Source: Brevibacillus humidisoli
GTDB taxonomy: Bacteria; Bacillota; Bacilli; Brevibacillales; Brevibacillaceae
Assembly: GCF_020923435.1 (NCBI RefSeq)
Contig: NZ_CP087263.1
Span: 3,243,970-3,307,969 of the forward strand
Direction: 5' to 3'
DNA: 64,000 nucleotides
The position numbers were made by a program, and so were the translations under genes. Positions 1 to 9,015 of this stretch are shown here, in pieces (position 1 is the first letter of the stretch; each line of letters opens with the position of its first letter). The notes below the pieces were generated by a model. That model was not told the DNA's origin, searched no databases, and saw nothing but the letters and a program-made list of their open reading frames with translations.

Positions 1-1041
1 GGCCAGAGCCTGACGAATCGCCGACAAGTCGTTACGCTGCAGTCCGTCGATCAACTCTTCCAGCATCCGCCACCACACGTTGTCACCGCTCTCTGCCCCC
101 TGCTCTCCCCCCTCCTCAGGGATTAGCAGGAACGCCTTGTGCTGGCGTGTCAAATCGAAATGGATCGCCTTTCTCACCTGTTCGTAGCGGCGGGCAAGCT
201 GGTGGATGGAGAGCCGTTCCCTGTACAGGCCAACGCTTATGGAGAATTGCAGGACCTCTTCCACTTGCCGCTGCATTTTCTCCGCCCACTCCCTCAGCAG
301 ATCGAGAGCAGATACCATCTGTCCGTTTTGTTCGGTCAGGATGCACCATTCGCCTTCCCGCACCTGCAGGACCGCCGCCCGGACAGTTCCCGATGTCAAC
401 ACGTCCTCCAGTACGTTTTGTACCGCGAAGTTCCACAACTCGCGATCTTTCTGACTCCAGAAGCGAGCCTGCTGGGCGTAGTCATCCATGTCCACCACCA
501 GCAGGTGATAGACCGGCTCGTCGTAGTGAATCTCTTGATCGAGCAGCAGATACTGCCCATGCGTCATCGACAGGCCCATCAGGGAATGAAGCAAAAACTT
601 TTTGTACGCCAGTTCCCTCGCCGCCATCAGCCGTTTTCGCTCTTCTTGGCGCTCTTGCTTCTCCAGTCGGATCTGCTCGCTCACCCGTCTGATCACGTCG
701 TGCAGTTCCTGATAGTTGATCGGTTTGACGATGTAATCCCTGACGCCGCTTCGGATGGCGGAACGCGTGTATTCAAAGTCTTTATACCCGGTCAGCATGA
801 TGATTTCGCAGGGCTTTTTCCCCTCCCTGATCCGCTCCACCAGACCGATCCCGTCCATCATCGGCATGCGGATATCGGTCAGCACCAGATCGGGGGTGTG
901 ACGGTTGTACAGTTCCATCGCTTCGATGCCATTGCGGGCCAACCCGACGATCTCCACGCCAAGCGCCTCCCACGGAACCACCACTTGCAAGTTTTTTAAA
1001 ATGTTGACCTCGTCATCGACCAGCATCGCTTTAATGTCCAT
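1..1041 (-). CDS. YesN-type response regulator, C-terminus beyond window edge
   Basis: The open frame runs off the left edge, leaving 347 codons without a stop. The N-terminal 120 residues are a CheY-like receiver: acidic pair in MLVDDE, phospho-acceptor Asp in LVLTDIRMPMMDG and the conserved Lys in DYIVKPI. The rest resembles the linker of YesN regulators. Their AraC-type DNA-binding domain would lie outside the window and is not seen. I chose ATG at 1041 because GAGGTG lies six bases ahead; ATG at 1047 is possible but has no spacing. The start is ten bases after the kinase stop, so the two are probably translationally coupled and form a sensor-regulator pair controlling the adjacent sugar importer. 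Confidence 0.9.
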   Translation of the reverse strand, partial: MDIKAMLVDDEVNILKNLQVVVPWEALGVEIVGLARNGIEAMELYNRHTPDLVLTDIRMPMMDGIGLVERIREGKKPCEIIMLTGYKDFEYTRSAIRSGVRDYIVKPINYQELHDVIRRVSEQIRLEKQERQEERKRLMAARELAYKKFLLHSLMGLSMTHGQYLLLDQEIHYDEPVYHLLVVDMDDYAQQARFWSQKDRELWNFAVQNVLEDVLTSGTVRAAVLQVREGEWCILTEQNGQMVSALDLLREWAEKMQRQVEEVLQFSISVGLYRERLSIHQLARRYEQVRKAIHFDLTRQHKAFLLIPEEGGEQGAESGDNVWWRMLEELIDGLQRNDLSAIRQALA

Positions 1042-1051
1042 CCCCATCACC

Positions 1052-2833
1052 TCACCTGTACTTGGGAATCGTACACTTGATGGTGGTGCCTTCCCCCGGA
1101 TAGCTGCAGATGTGGATCCCGTATGCTCTGCCGTACTGGATGCGCAGTCGGTCGGCCACGTTTTGCACGCCAAGGCCCCACCGTTCTTTCTTGCGTCCCG
1201 CTGCCTGTGCTGCGGGAATTTTCGGTGCCTGTTCATAGACAAACGTCGCCAGCACCTCATCGGCGATTCCGCTGCCATTGTCCTGAATAAAAAAGATCAG
1301 CCGATCCGCTTCCTCACGAGCCGTAATCGTAAGCTGTCCTCCAGCCGTCATCTGTTCAAACCCGTGCTGGATGCTGTTTTCCACCAGTGGCTGCAGGGTC
1401 AGCTTGAGAACCTTGTACTCCATCAGCGATTCCGGGATGTTGATCTGATAGTCGAACAGCTCCTCAAAGCGGTACGCTTGAATCTCCAGATAGCTTTTCA
1501 GATGGGCGATCTCCGTCTGGATCGGCACATGCTCCTCGCCGCTGATGCTGATCCTGAGGATGTTGCCCAGTCGGTAGATCATCTGGCTTACCTTTTGACC
1601 CTCGTTTTGCACCGCCAGCACATTGATCGACTCCAGCGTGTTAAACAGAAAGTGCGGGTTGATCTGTGCCTGCAGCAGCATGAGCTCCGCTTTTTTCTTC
1701 CGTTCCTGTTCCCGTTTCACCTGTTCCAACAGCCTCCGGATCGTCACCACCAGGCTGTTGAAGCCGGAGGAGAGTCGGGACGTCTCATCCTGGCCGTTTA
1801 CTTCCGCCCGGACGTTTAAATCGCCCCACTCCACCTGTTTCATCAATTGCACGATCTGGATGATCGAACGGGCGATCCGGTTGACGAACAGCATATTAAA
1901 CAGCAATGCAGCCACCAGACACAGCAACAGGATCCCGCCCACCCATTTGGCCAACAGCACGCTCTCGTAGGTCAGCGATTCCCACGAAGCCGCTGAGACC
2001 AGATACCAGTCGTCAACGGGCAGCTTGTAGATGGACATCAAGCTCTCCTCTCCGTCTACTCTCGCCTTGAAGCTCTGATACTCCGGTGTCAGGTGAAACG
2101 TCTCCTCGACGAAGTAATGCAGATTCTGCCCATTGAGATGCTGGGCGGCGTCAAACAGCACCAACCCATCCTGATTGACCAGCATGTAGCGATTGCTCTG
2201 TTTGCCGTTGGCGCCAAACCCTTGGAAAATCCGCTCCAGCTCCGATACGTGCACCTGCATGAAGAAAAACGCTTTGTCTTCGAAATCTTCCATGTCTTTG
2301 ACCAAGCGAATCTGGGTAAACAACACCTTGTTTCCGGTCAGCTCACGGAATTCGAACGGCCCGATCCAGACCGGGCGCCCGTTTTGCTCCCTCACCTGCT
2401 GCATGATCGGCTTTTCCAGCACCCGCTGAAAAGGAATCACCTCGTTGGGATTGCGAAAGGTCTTGTAGACAGTGCCGTCCATCTTGTACAGAGCAACGAA
2501 GGTGACCGCGGGATAACGGAAAAACAGATTGGCCATCTCCCATTCCGCCTGGTTCTTGACGATCTGGTCGTTTGCCTTTTCTCCGTCAAAGCTGGTGAGC
2601 AAGTGTCGCTGGATCACCGGATTGGTGATGCCCGCATTGGAGATGTTGTTCAGTTCGTTGAACAGATAGTAGATGTTGCGGCTGATCGCTTTCATGGTTA
2701 CTTCCGCATGTTCTCCGTAGCTCTTTTCGATCAGGTTCTGGGAGAGCCAAAACGTAACCGATCCCAAAAGGATCAACGGGATGATAATAAACGTGATGAA
2801 GGCGATCAAAAGCCGCTGCCTGATGTTTGTCAT
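1052..2833 (-). CDS. YesM-type sensor histidine kinase
   Basis: This 593-residue membrane kinase has a transmembrane segment near residues 8-28, an extracellular sensor of about 260 residues, a second segment near 290-315, a HAMP linker, and the His_kinase domain with phospho-acceptor His in INPHFLFNTLESINVL (about residue 394). The ATP-binding part shows NSIQHGF (N box), DNGSGI and GLGVQNV (G boxes). This is the LytS/YesM class, which typically pairs with AraC-type response regulators such as the next gene. It begins six bases after the permease at 2840-3673, so it belongs to the importer operon. The signal is unknown but is probably linked to the imported carbohydrate. Confidence 0.93.
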   Translation of the reverse strand: MTNIRQRLLIAFITFIIIPLILLGSVTFWLSQNLIEKSYGEHAEVTMKAISRNIYYLFNELNNISNAGITNPVIQRHLLTSFDGEKANDQIVKNQAEWEMANLFFRYPAVTFVALYKMDGTVYKTFRNPNEVIPFQRVLEKPIMQQVREQNGRPVWIGPFEFRELTGNKVLFTQIRLVKDMEDFEDKAFFFMQVHVSELERIFQGFGANGKQSNRYMLVNQDGLVLFDAAQHLNGQNLHYFVEETFHLTPEYQSFKARVDGEESLMSIYKLPVDDWYLVSAASWESLTYESVLLAKWVGGILLLCLVAALLFNMLFVNRIARSIIQIVQLMKQVEWGDLNVRAEVNGQDETSRLSSGFNSLVVTIRRLLEQVKREQERKKKAELMLLQAQINPHFLFNTLESINVLAVQNEGQKVSQMIYRLGNILRISISGEEHVPIQTEIAHLKSYLEIQAYRFEELFDYQINIPESLMEYKVLKLTLQPLVENSIQHGFEQMTAGGQLTITAREEADRLIFFIQDNGSGIADEVLATFVYEQAPKIPAAQAAGRKKERWGLGVQNVADRLRIQYGRAYGIHICSYPGEGTTIKCTIPKYR

Positions 2834-2839
2834 ACGTGC

Positions 2840-3673
2840 CTATCCTTTCACGCTGCCGGCTGTAACTCCCTCAATGATCTTCCGCTGCAGGATCAGGTAG
2901 ACGATCACAACCGGGACGACGCTGAACATGATCGCCGCCGACAACAGCGAGTAATTGGTCTGAAACGCATCCTTAAACACCGACATGCCGACGGGAAGCG
3001 TCCGCAAACTCTCTTTGGACAGCATCAACATAGCCATGATGAATTCGTTCCAAATGTTGATGAAGTTCAGAATAAACACCGTCGCCAATGCCGGGCTGCT
3101 GACCGGCAGTATGACTCGAAAAAACAGGCCGACAGCACCAAGCCCGTCCATCACCGCCGCCTCCTCCAGTTCTCTCGGGATGGAGCGCATGAAGGCTGCC
3201 AGGATGAAGATGGTGACCGGCAGGGCAAACGTCGTATTGATCAGGATCAACGAGAGGTGGTTGTCAATCAGGCCCATCTGCTGTACGAGGCGATACAGCG
3301 GAATCAGCAGAGCGCCGCCTGGTACCACCAAGCCCAGAAGAAACAATTGGTAGACCATCGTGCTCATCCTGGGAAAGTTCATCCGGGCGATCGCATAAGC
3401 GGCTGCCGAGCCAACCAACAGGATCAGCAGGCTGGTCACCACGCTGATGTACAAGCTGTTCAAGAAGTAGGTGCTCACCTTGGCCGTTTGCCATGCTTCG
3501 ACGTAGTTTTGCCATTGCAGTTGGGCAGGCAAGCCCCACGGGTCCTCCGTGATTTCCCGCGGTGTCTTGAACGAGGAGATGGACAGCCAGACCAGCGGAT
3601 AGAGGGTGATCAGCAGGTAAGCGCTGAGAACGAGATGAGCAACGAGATTTTTTCGCAGGAGCGAGGAAAACAT
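2840..3673 (-). CDS. Carbohydrate ABC transporter permease, MalG/CUT1 type
   Basis: This 277-residue inner permease subunit has about six transmembrane helices and the cytoplasmic EAA loop (EELEEAAVMDGLGAVGLF), which docks onto the ATPase. The C-terminus ends in GVTAGSVKG, as usual for MalG-like subunits. It starts directly after the stop of the MalF-like permease (3674) with no gap, so the two are translated together. No ATPase is encoded here. CUT1 importers of Bacilli commonly borrow a shared MsmX-type ATPase, so this is expected. The substrate cannot be told from sequence. Confidence 0.93.
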   Translation of the reverse strand: MFSSLLRKNLVAHLVLSAYLLITLYPLVWLSISSFKTPREITEDPWGLPAQLQWQNYVEAWQTAKVSTYFLNSLYISVVTSLLILLVGSAAAYAIARMNFPRMSTMVYQLFLLGLVVPGGALLIPLYRLVQQMGLIDNHLSLILINTTFALPVTIFILAAFMRSIPRELEEAAVMDGLGAVGLFFRVILPVSSPALATVFILNFINIWNEFIMAMLMLSKESLRTLPVGMSVFKDAFQTNYSLLSAAIMFSVVPVVIVYLILQRKIIEGVTAGSVKG

Positions 3674-4558
3674 CTAGTATTCCACCTCCTTCTGCTTGCG
3701 GGACAACAACTGGATGACCCAGGCGAACAGCAGGGTGAGAATGAAGATGGCAACCGCAATCGCGCTGCCGTATCCGTACTGGTACTCCTGGAACGCTTTT
3801 TTCAGCATGTAGGTGGCCATCACTTCCGTCGTGCCGAACGGTCCTCCTTCCGTCATGACGAGGACGATGTCAAGCGCTTTCATCGAACCAGACACGGAAA
3901 GCATAAAGATGACTACGAGCACGGGGCGAATCAGCGGCAGCGTGATAAAGCGCAGCTTATGCAGGGCACTAGCCCCATCAATGTCAGCCGCTTCGTCAAT
4001 CTCGCGCGGGATGTTGAGTATCGCCGCCAGGATCAAGACGATGTAAAAGCCGTTCCACTGCCAGGCGTTGGCGATCAGGATGCTGATCATGGCCCAGTTA
4101 GGGTCGGACAGCCAGTACTGTGTTAACGAGTCGAGATTCAGGAGGCGAAGCACCGTATTTAACAGTCCAACATCAGGATGATAGATAAACAGCCACAGCA
4201 CACCGACGACAGCCGTAGACAGGATCGTCGGCAAAAACACCCCGGTTCGGTAAAACTGGCGAAACCTGCGCACTCTGCTCAGCATAAACGAGATACAGAT
4301 GATGATCGGCAGGCCGATAAACGTGCTGAATAAAATGAAGTAGATGTTGTTCAGAAAGGCTTTGCGAAATGTCTCATCGGAGAGCAGTTCCATAAAGTTG
4401 TGCAAACCGATAAACTTCTTTTGGGAAATGCCATCCCATTGAAAAAAGCCGTAATAGAGCGACTCGACAATCGGAATGCCCATAAAGACGATGTAGAGGA
4501 GAATTGCAGGTAGCAAAAACATAAGAAACAGAAACAGTCTTGTCAATACTTTGTTCAT
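3674..4558 (-). CDS. Carbohydrate ABC transporter permease, MalF/UgpA type
   Basis: This 294-residue integral membrane protein of the CUT1 family is the partner of the MalG-type subunit that follows. It has a short N-terminus, a first helix near residues 10-30, a periplasmic-type loop, and the EAA motif EIDEAADIDGASALHKLRF at about residues 188-206. It lacks the large MalF P2 domain, as is usual in Gram-positive importers. It lies 86 bases downstream of the binding-protein gene, with a stem-loop (4604-4627) in the gap that probably lowers its expression relative to the binding protein. Confidence 0.93.
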   Translation of the reverse strand: MNKVLTRLFLFLMFLLPAILLYIVFMGIPIVESLYYGFFQWDGISQKKFIGLHNFMELLSDETFRKAFLNNIYFILFSTFIGLPIIICISFMLSRVRRFRQFYRTGVFLPTILSTAVVGVLWLFIYHPDVGLLNTVLRLLNLDSLTQYWLSDPNWAMISILIANAWQWNGFYIVLILAAILNIPREIDEAADIDGASALHKLRFITLPLIRPVLVVIFMLSVSGSMKALDIVLVMTEGGPFGTTEVMATYMLKKAFQEYQYGYGSAIAVAIFILTLLFAWVIQLLSRKQKEVEY

Positions 4559-4603
4559 CTCTTACCCCCATCCATGGCGCAGCCAACCCCCTTTTGCAGA
4601 AGA

Positions 4604-4627
4604 GGAGCCACTCGGCAAAGTGGCTCC
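4604..4627 (-). terminator. Intercistronic stem-loop between binding protein and permeases
   Basis: A perfect 9-bp stem GGAGCCACT/AGTGGCTCC with a six-base loop lies between the binding-protein stop (4645) and the permease start. No run of T follows on the minus strand, so a leaky attenuator or an mRNA-stabilising hairpin is likelier than a full terminator. Such hairpins are common after the binding-protein gene in ABC importer operons. Confidence 0.6.
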
Positions 4628-4644
4628 TTTTGGTTGACAGCATG

Positions 4645-6012
4645 CTACTCCTTGCTCTGGTTGGCTTTGTCCTGCTCCTTCTGCATTTGTTCGGCGACCT
4701 GCTGAGGCGTCTTCACCTTTCCGATCAACTCTTGCAGGGCGGTTTCCGTCGCCAGTTTGACCGACGGCTGAACAATCGCGTCGTACGCTTTCCAGGAGCT
4801 GCTCGAATCGTTGATCGCCTGGATCACTTCGGCCAGCAGCGGATCGGCCCCTGACGTGTCGGACAGTTTGGTCGACGGCAGCAGGCGGTCTTCCACCAGG
4901 AAGCGACGGGTGACGTCTTCCGAGAAGTATTCCTGAATGAAGGCGTACACCATCTCTTTCTGTTCGTCAGTTAAGTCGCTGGAGAACCCAAAGCCATTGG
5001 AGTAACCGGCGTTGATCGAATTCTGATCCCCTTTTCCGCCGTCAATCGCCGGAAAGCGGAAGAAGCCGATGCTGCCTTTGAGGTCGCCAGCTTCGTCACT
5101 GCTGAAGCGGGTGGCGTCCCAACTGCCGGTGTAGACCATCGCCGCCTCCCCTTTCAGGAACCGTGCCCCCTGATCGGAGTAGGGCAGGCCCAGTGCCCCT
5201 TTGGTGAAGAAGTCATTGTCTCCGAGATAGGCGAAATCTTCAAACGCTTTGACTGTTTCCGGATCGGTCCACTTGCGCTCGCCGGTAACCAAGCCTTCGA
5301 TCCCGGCAATCCCGGCGTTTCGTTCCCAGATGACATTGAACAGCATCGCATTGACCCAGCCGTCTTTGGCCGCCAGCGCAATCGGTGTCTTGCCGGCTGC
5401 TTTTACCTTGTTGCCGAGATCGATCAGTTCATCCCAAGTCTTCGGAATGCTCAGGTTCAACTCTTCAAACATTTTTTTGTTGTAAAAGAGCCCTTCCGCG
5501 TATCCGCCGATCGGCAGACCGTAGACTCGTCCGTCCACCGTAAACTCTTCCAGGCTGACGAACCTGTCCTCCAGTCCCGACTCTTTGAGGAAGTCGGTCA
5601 GATCGAGCAGACGCCCCGCTTTGACGTAGAGCTTGGTATCCGCCCCGCCAAACATCTCAAAGATCTTCGGCGGGTTGCCGGCCGCCATCTCCGCTTTCAG
5701 CTTCTGGTCGCGGTTGACGACTTCATCGACACCCTCTACCTCAAACTTCAATCCCGGATGCTTCTGCTCCAGTGATTTGAGCACGTCCATCATGATTTCC
5801 AGCCGCTTCTTGCTCGTTTCTTTTATCTGGGTATGGCGAAAAGAGAGCACCACTTCTTTTGCAGCACTGTCACTGGTACCGCCGCCTGCCGCCTCTCCAC
5901 CACCGCCGTTGCTCGCCGACGGGTGGGAATTCGTCTCGGCCCCGCCACAAGCAGCCAGTGCGATGACGAGCAGCATCAGCAGGAGACGAAACAATCTACT
6001 GGTCTTTTTCAT
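4645..6012 (-). CDS. Carbohydrate ABC transporter substrate-binding lipoprotein
   Basis: This 455-residue family 1 extracellular binding protein is the first gene of the importer/two-component operon. The signal peptide ends in a lipobox (VIALAACGG), so the mature protein is anchored through Cys near residue 22. A Gly/Ser-rich linker follows, then the two-lobed binding fold, with typical blocks such as GGYAEGLFYNKKMFEELNL and AAMVYTGSWD. It captures a sugar or oligosaccharide outside the cell and hands it to the two permeases. The sugar itself cannot be assigned. Confidence 0.94.
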   Translation of the reverse strand: MKKTSRLFRLLLMLLVIALAACGGAETNSHPSASNGGGGEAAGGGTSDSAAKEVVLSFRHTQIKETSKKRLEIMMDVLKSLEQKHPGLKFEVEGVDEVVNRDQKLKAEMAAGNPPKIFEMFGGADTKLYVKAGRLLDLTDFLKESGLEDRFVSLEEFTVDGRVYGLPIGGYAEGLFYNKKMFEELNLSIPKTWDELIDLGNKVKAAGKTPIALAAKDGWVNAMLFNVIWERNAGIAGIEGLVTGERKWTDPETVKAFEDFAYLGDNDFFTKGALGLPYSDQGARFLKGEAAMVYTGSWDATRFSSDEAGDLKGSIGFFRFPAIDGGKGDQNSINAGYSNGFGFSSDLTDEQKEMVYAFIQEYFSEDVTRRFLVEDRLLPSTKLSDTSGADPLLAEVIQAINDSSSSWKAYDAIVQPSVKLATETALQELIGKVKTPQQVAEQMQKEQDKANQSKE

Positions 6013-6030
6013 CTAGTCCCCCTCTTTCTA

Positions 6031-6060
6031 ATGGAATCGGTTTCATTTGTGTTCATTATA
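6031..6060 (-). promoter_or_regulatory. Promoter -10 with cre site for the sugar importer
   Basis: On the minus strand a perfect TATAAT (6060-6055) is followed after eight bases by ATGAAACCGATTCCAT (6046-6031), which fits the catabolite-responsive-element pattern WTGNAANCGNWNNCW. No convincing -35 was found. A cre at the transcription start is the classical position for CcpA repression, so the importer is probably shut down when preferred sugars are present. This is inferred from motif match only. Confidence 0.65.
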
Positions 6061-6233
6061 AAAGTGGAGGGATTTTCCGGGTAAGTCGAAATATCTCAAA
6101 TGGAGGGGGAGAATTGTCTAGCCTGGGGGCGGGCGGGGGTGGCTGGCGTTGGGGTGGAAGGGAATGGTTTTCGAGAGAGGGATTTCTGAAAGGGCGGGAT
6201 GCGGATGGATTGGATCGGGGAGGGGGTTTGTGC
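6061..6233. other. G-rich intergenic stretch, no gene seen
   Basis: This lies between the importer promoter and the distal end of CRISPR array 1. It is strongly G-rich on the plus strand around 6120-6230. I see no start with a ribosome site, no RNA gene and no clear terminator. Confidence 0.5.
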
Positions 6234-6603
6234 TTGTAGAATCCTTATAGGTACGATATAAACCGACCCAATCGAGGCAGCCAAGCGCATTTGTGCGAGC
6301 TAGTTTCAATTCCTCATAGGTACGATACAAACTTGAATATTACATTGTTTTTCTCGAAGACTTCTTCGTTTCAATTCCTCATAGGTACGATACAAACGCC
6401 TGACCGCGTTGGTGATCTTCTCCAGATGCTCCAAGTGTTTCAATTCCTCATAGGTACGATACAAACAGGTACGTCCGCGAATTGTGCCAGCGGTATGAGG
6501 AGAAAGTTTCAATTCCTCATAGGTACGATACAAACAAATCTAAAATCCTATTGACTAATTTAAAAATATCATAGTTTCAATTCCTCATAGGTACGATACA
6601 AAC
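6234..6603 (-). CRISPR. CRISPR array 1 (5 perfect repeats plus 1 degenerate)
   Basis: Perfect 30-bp repeats lie at 6303-6332, 6368-6397, 6437-6466, 6506-6535 and 6574-6603, with 35-39 bp unique spacers. A decayed repeat at 6234-6263 keeps its right half but has lost the left. Decay on the left marks the leader-distal end, so the leader is on the right and the array is read on the minus strand. In that orientation the repeat starts GTTTGTATCG and ends ATTGAAAC, the typical 8-nt 5' crRNA handle of type I-B/III repeats. No cas gene lies nearby. Confidence 0.97.
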
Positions 6604-6794
6604 CCCAACAATAACCATAATATCAACATTCTATCTTTACCACTATTCTCCCGCAAGAGGGAAAAACGAAACAAAGATAAGTCGATTTACATCCCATTCC
6701 CATCGATTATCTCACAATACCTGCAGTTTCCTCGTTTTTTCCTTTTGTCGTCGATCCCCCGGGTTTTATACGCTACTGGGGGTCGACGACAAAA
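6604..6794 (-). promoter_or_regulatory. CRISPR leader 1 with conserved long hairpin
   Basis: AT-rich leader to the right of array 1. At 6743-6794 it holds an inverted repeat (outer arms TTTTGTCGTCGA and TCGACGACAAAA) with an inner C-rich/G-rich stem and a loop carrying AAAACC. The same structure occurs at 10997-11044 beyond array 2. Blocks TGCAGGTA and GGTTATT are also shared between the two leaders on the minus strand. It could be a transcription start region, a protein site for adaptation, or a terminator insulating the array from the upstream DinB gene. Confidence 0.75.
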
Positions 6795-6865
6795 TGATCA
6801 AGCGCTGCTCCGGTCAATATCGACTCCCGCAAACAGTGCATGCAGTCAAACTTTCTCGCACGCGG

Positions 6866-7396
6866 TCATCCCTTTTTGTTCAAGATCCCTAAGTATTCTT
6901 TCCAAGGCCCAACATCCACCCTGTACCTCTCGGCCATGACCCGCACGATCTGAGCCATATGCGTGAAATCGTGAACCACCCACGTAGAAATCAGTTCTCT
7001 CACTTTCACTGCACCAAATGCAGGGTGTGAACCTGTCAATTCCAGATGCACAGCAGGATCTACGAGCGCCTTCAGTCTGGTTATATTTTCTGCTCTCACC
7101 GTTTTAAACTCTTGCAGCTTTTCTTCAATCGTCGTTTCGGACTTTTGATTCAAGTGGGAAAACCGATCAAATGGGGGAAAAGGTTTGTTTTCCCCTTCCT
7201 GAAGAATTGTTTCCAATCGCGGGATCCAGTTATGCTTCTCAGCCTCGATGAAGTGTTCAATCACTTCCGTGGCATTCCAGGTTCCTTCGCCTTCATTGCA
7301 TTGCAACCATCCGTCAGACAAGCCGGATAAAAAATGCTCCAATGATTGTGGGGTGCGCTCCAGAACCTCAATCGCTTCTTTCATATCAAAGTTCAT
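6866..7396 (-). CDS. DinB superfamily protein
   Basis: This 176-residue protein of the DinB/YfiT four-helix-bundle superfamily has the metal-site histidines in [13 protein letters not shown] (about residue 48) and HDFTHMAQI (about residues 149-153). Members include bacillithiol-dependent S-transferases and uncharacterised damage-inducible proteins. Which reaction this one performs cannot be told. Start ATG at 7396 has a ribosome site AAGGAGCA. The gene points toward the leader of array 1 and stops 70 bases before its hairpin; a second DinB-type gene has the same position relative to array 2. Confidence 0.85.
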   Translation of the reverse strand: MNFDMKEAIEVLERTPQSLEHFLSGLSDGWLQCNEGEGTWNATEVIEHFIEAEKHNWIPRLETILQEGENKPFPPFDRFSHLNQKSETTIEEKLQEFKTVRAENITRLKALVDPAVHLELTGSHPAFGAVKVRELISTWVVHDFTHMAQIVRVMAERYRVDVGPWKEYLGILNKKG

Positions 7397-7559
7397 ATGA
7401 CTGCTCCTTCCTATAATTTATCGCAAGCAACTCTTTACACAAAGCACCCTGCAACAAGCTCTTGCACAACCTGCAGCCCCTATGGTCTGCCTAGCGTTGT
7501 TCATCATAGCGCCGGTTAGGTGGTTGGCGCCAACGCACTGTCGGTTGCGGCACATTTGT

Positions 7560-8279
7560 TCAGTCGCAGTTTTCCAACGCTGTCAAAATCCGATCCGGAC
7601 GGACAAGCAACGGGTTTCGCAAACTCGCCTTGCGGATCATGCCCTCGGCAACAAAATCTTTCAATTGTTCGGTTACGGTTTCCCGAATGCTCCCGGCCAT
7701 ACTGGCTAACTCCTGATGGGTCAGTTTGATCTCTAACTGAACCCACCCTTCTCTAGATTCCTTTTCATCATGAATCGCTTGTTCATTCCCAAACTTCTGA
7801 CACAGCTTGTGCAACAAATAAAGGAGTCTTTTTCTTACGCTTCCATACGCCATCAGTTCGAGCATTTCCTCGATTTCTTTTAAACGTAAGGAAACCAGCT
7901 CAATCAATCTTAGTCCCAGTTCCGGCTTTGCGGTGATGATCGTTTCGAATTGGTTTTTGTCGATCGTACAAATGATCGAGTCCACTATCGTTTCTGCATA
8001 CAGATTTTCCGATCCTGTCGTAAAAGAGCCTACTTCACCGAAAAGATGTCCATCTCCTAAAATGTCAACTGTTAACTCCTTCCCCCCTTTCGATATCCGG
8101 TACAGACGAACCATTCCTGATTTCACAAAAAACAAGCGCTTTTGGGGCATGTGCGGAGAGGCCACGATCGTTTTTCTGGTAACGGTGTTGGCCGGGGTAA
8201 CAGGTGCGAGAGATTCTAATTGTTCCAGATCCAAGTCCTTGAATAAGTTGATCCGCGATAAATATTTTATTTTGTCCAA
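7560..8279 (-). CDS. Crp/Fnr family transcriptional regulator
   Basis: This 239-residue protein has an N-terminal cyclic-nucleotide-binding-type beta barrel (about residues 10-125), a dimerisation helix rich in Leu/Glu, and a C-terminal winged helix with recognition region LTHQELASMAGSIRETV (about residues 185-202). No N-terminal Cys cluster of the FNR iron-sulfur type is visible, so an oxygen-sensing cluster is not supported. It begins with TTG, preceded at good spacing by GGAGGG. It is divergent from the DoxX gene at 8394, which it may control. Confidence 0.9.
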   Translation of the reverse strand: MDKIKYLSRINLFKDLDLEQLESLAPVTPANTVTRKTIVASPHMPQKRLFFVKSGMVRLYRISKGGKELTVDILGDGHLFGEVGSFTTGSENLYAETIVDSIICTIDKNQFETIITAKPELGLRLIELVSLRLKEIEEMLELMAYGSVRKRLLYLLHKLCQKFGNEQAIHDEKESREGWVQLEIKLTHQELASMAGSIRETVTEQLKDFVAEGMIRKASLRNPLLVRPDRILTALENCD

Positions 8280-8393
8280 TCAGGGCCCTCCTGACAGTCA
8301 CTTTGTAGCCCAGCCTACATTCATGATGGCAATCCCACTATATACTGTACTAGAAAAGGGACCCTGCTGAACATCTGAAAGGAGAGTGTGTGT

Positions 8394-8741
8394 TTGGATA
8401 CGCTCGTGTTTATCAGTCAAATCATCTTGATTGCGATGTTTGCGTTCTTAGCCGGTATGAAGTTTCTCGGGACAAAAGCGACCATCCAGCATTGGAATGA
8501 CTATCGGTATCCGCTCTGGTTTATGTATCTAACCGCTGCTCTTGAGGTTATGGGCATGATGGGGGTATTGGCGGGGATCTGGTATCCTGTTCTTTTGAGA
8601 TACGCTGCGGCTCTGCTTGTACTGCTCATGCTTGGAGCGATCCACGCGCATCTGTTCAGGGCCAGACATAAACCGGTTATGGCGATCAATGCATTGCTGA
8701 TGTTAGTATTGTCCGTGTTTCTTATTGTTGTTCAACTGTAA
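8394..8741 (+). CDS. DoxX-like small membrane protein
   Basis: This protein of about 115 residues has four predicted transmembrane helices and the DoxX-like pattern FLAGMKFLG...HWNDYRYP, followed by a helix AALEVMGMMGVLAG. DoxX-like proteins are poorly characterised membrane proteins, some linked to redox or thiol stress. I prefer TTG at 8394, nine bases after AGGAG (8380-8384); GTG at 8388 in the same frame is only three bases from it. It is divergent from the Crp/Fnr gene, suggesting shared control. Confidence 0.8.
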   Translation: MDTLVFISQIILIAMFAFLAGMKFLGTKATIQHWNDYRYPLWFMYLTAALEVMGMMGVLAGIWYPVLLRYAAALLVLLMLGAIHAHLFRARHKPVMAINALLMLVLSVFLIVVQL

Positions 8742-8907
8742 AAAAGGTTGCTGGTTGTGGGCGCGGACTTGGCTAGCTGCTGCGAATGGCTCTGGAGAGA
8801 GAAGCTATACATCATCTATATGCATTTGAAACCATCGATTTGAGTCTTTCTACATGCACCGTGTGCAGGCATATCACTGCTAATTACGTTTTCTATTGGT
8901 TTCTGAT

Positions 8908-8934
8908 AAAACCTTCTTGAATGGAGGTTTTTTT
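8908..8934 (+). terminator. Rho-independent terminator after the DoxX gene
   Basis: An inverted repeat with arms AAAACCTTC and GGAGGTTTT (one mismatch) runs into a T tract on the plus strand. It lies 170 bases past the DoxX stop and just before the distal end of CRISPR array 2. The rest of 8742-9015 shows no gene. Confidence 0.55.
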
Positions 8935-9015
8935 GCATGAATGGGGTAGGGAGATTCAATGAAAGGCAACAGAATGAGTGAAATCGCAGGTTTTTTTTAT
9001 ATAGAGTCCGGTTCG

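Noticed and set aside
2093-4126. Plus-strand frame of 677 codons
   Set aside because: It lies antisense to the kinase and permease genes and has no ribosome site or recognisable family; an artefact of GC-rich coding DNA.
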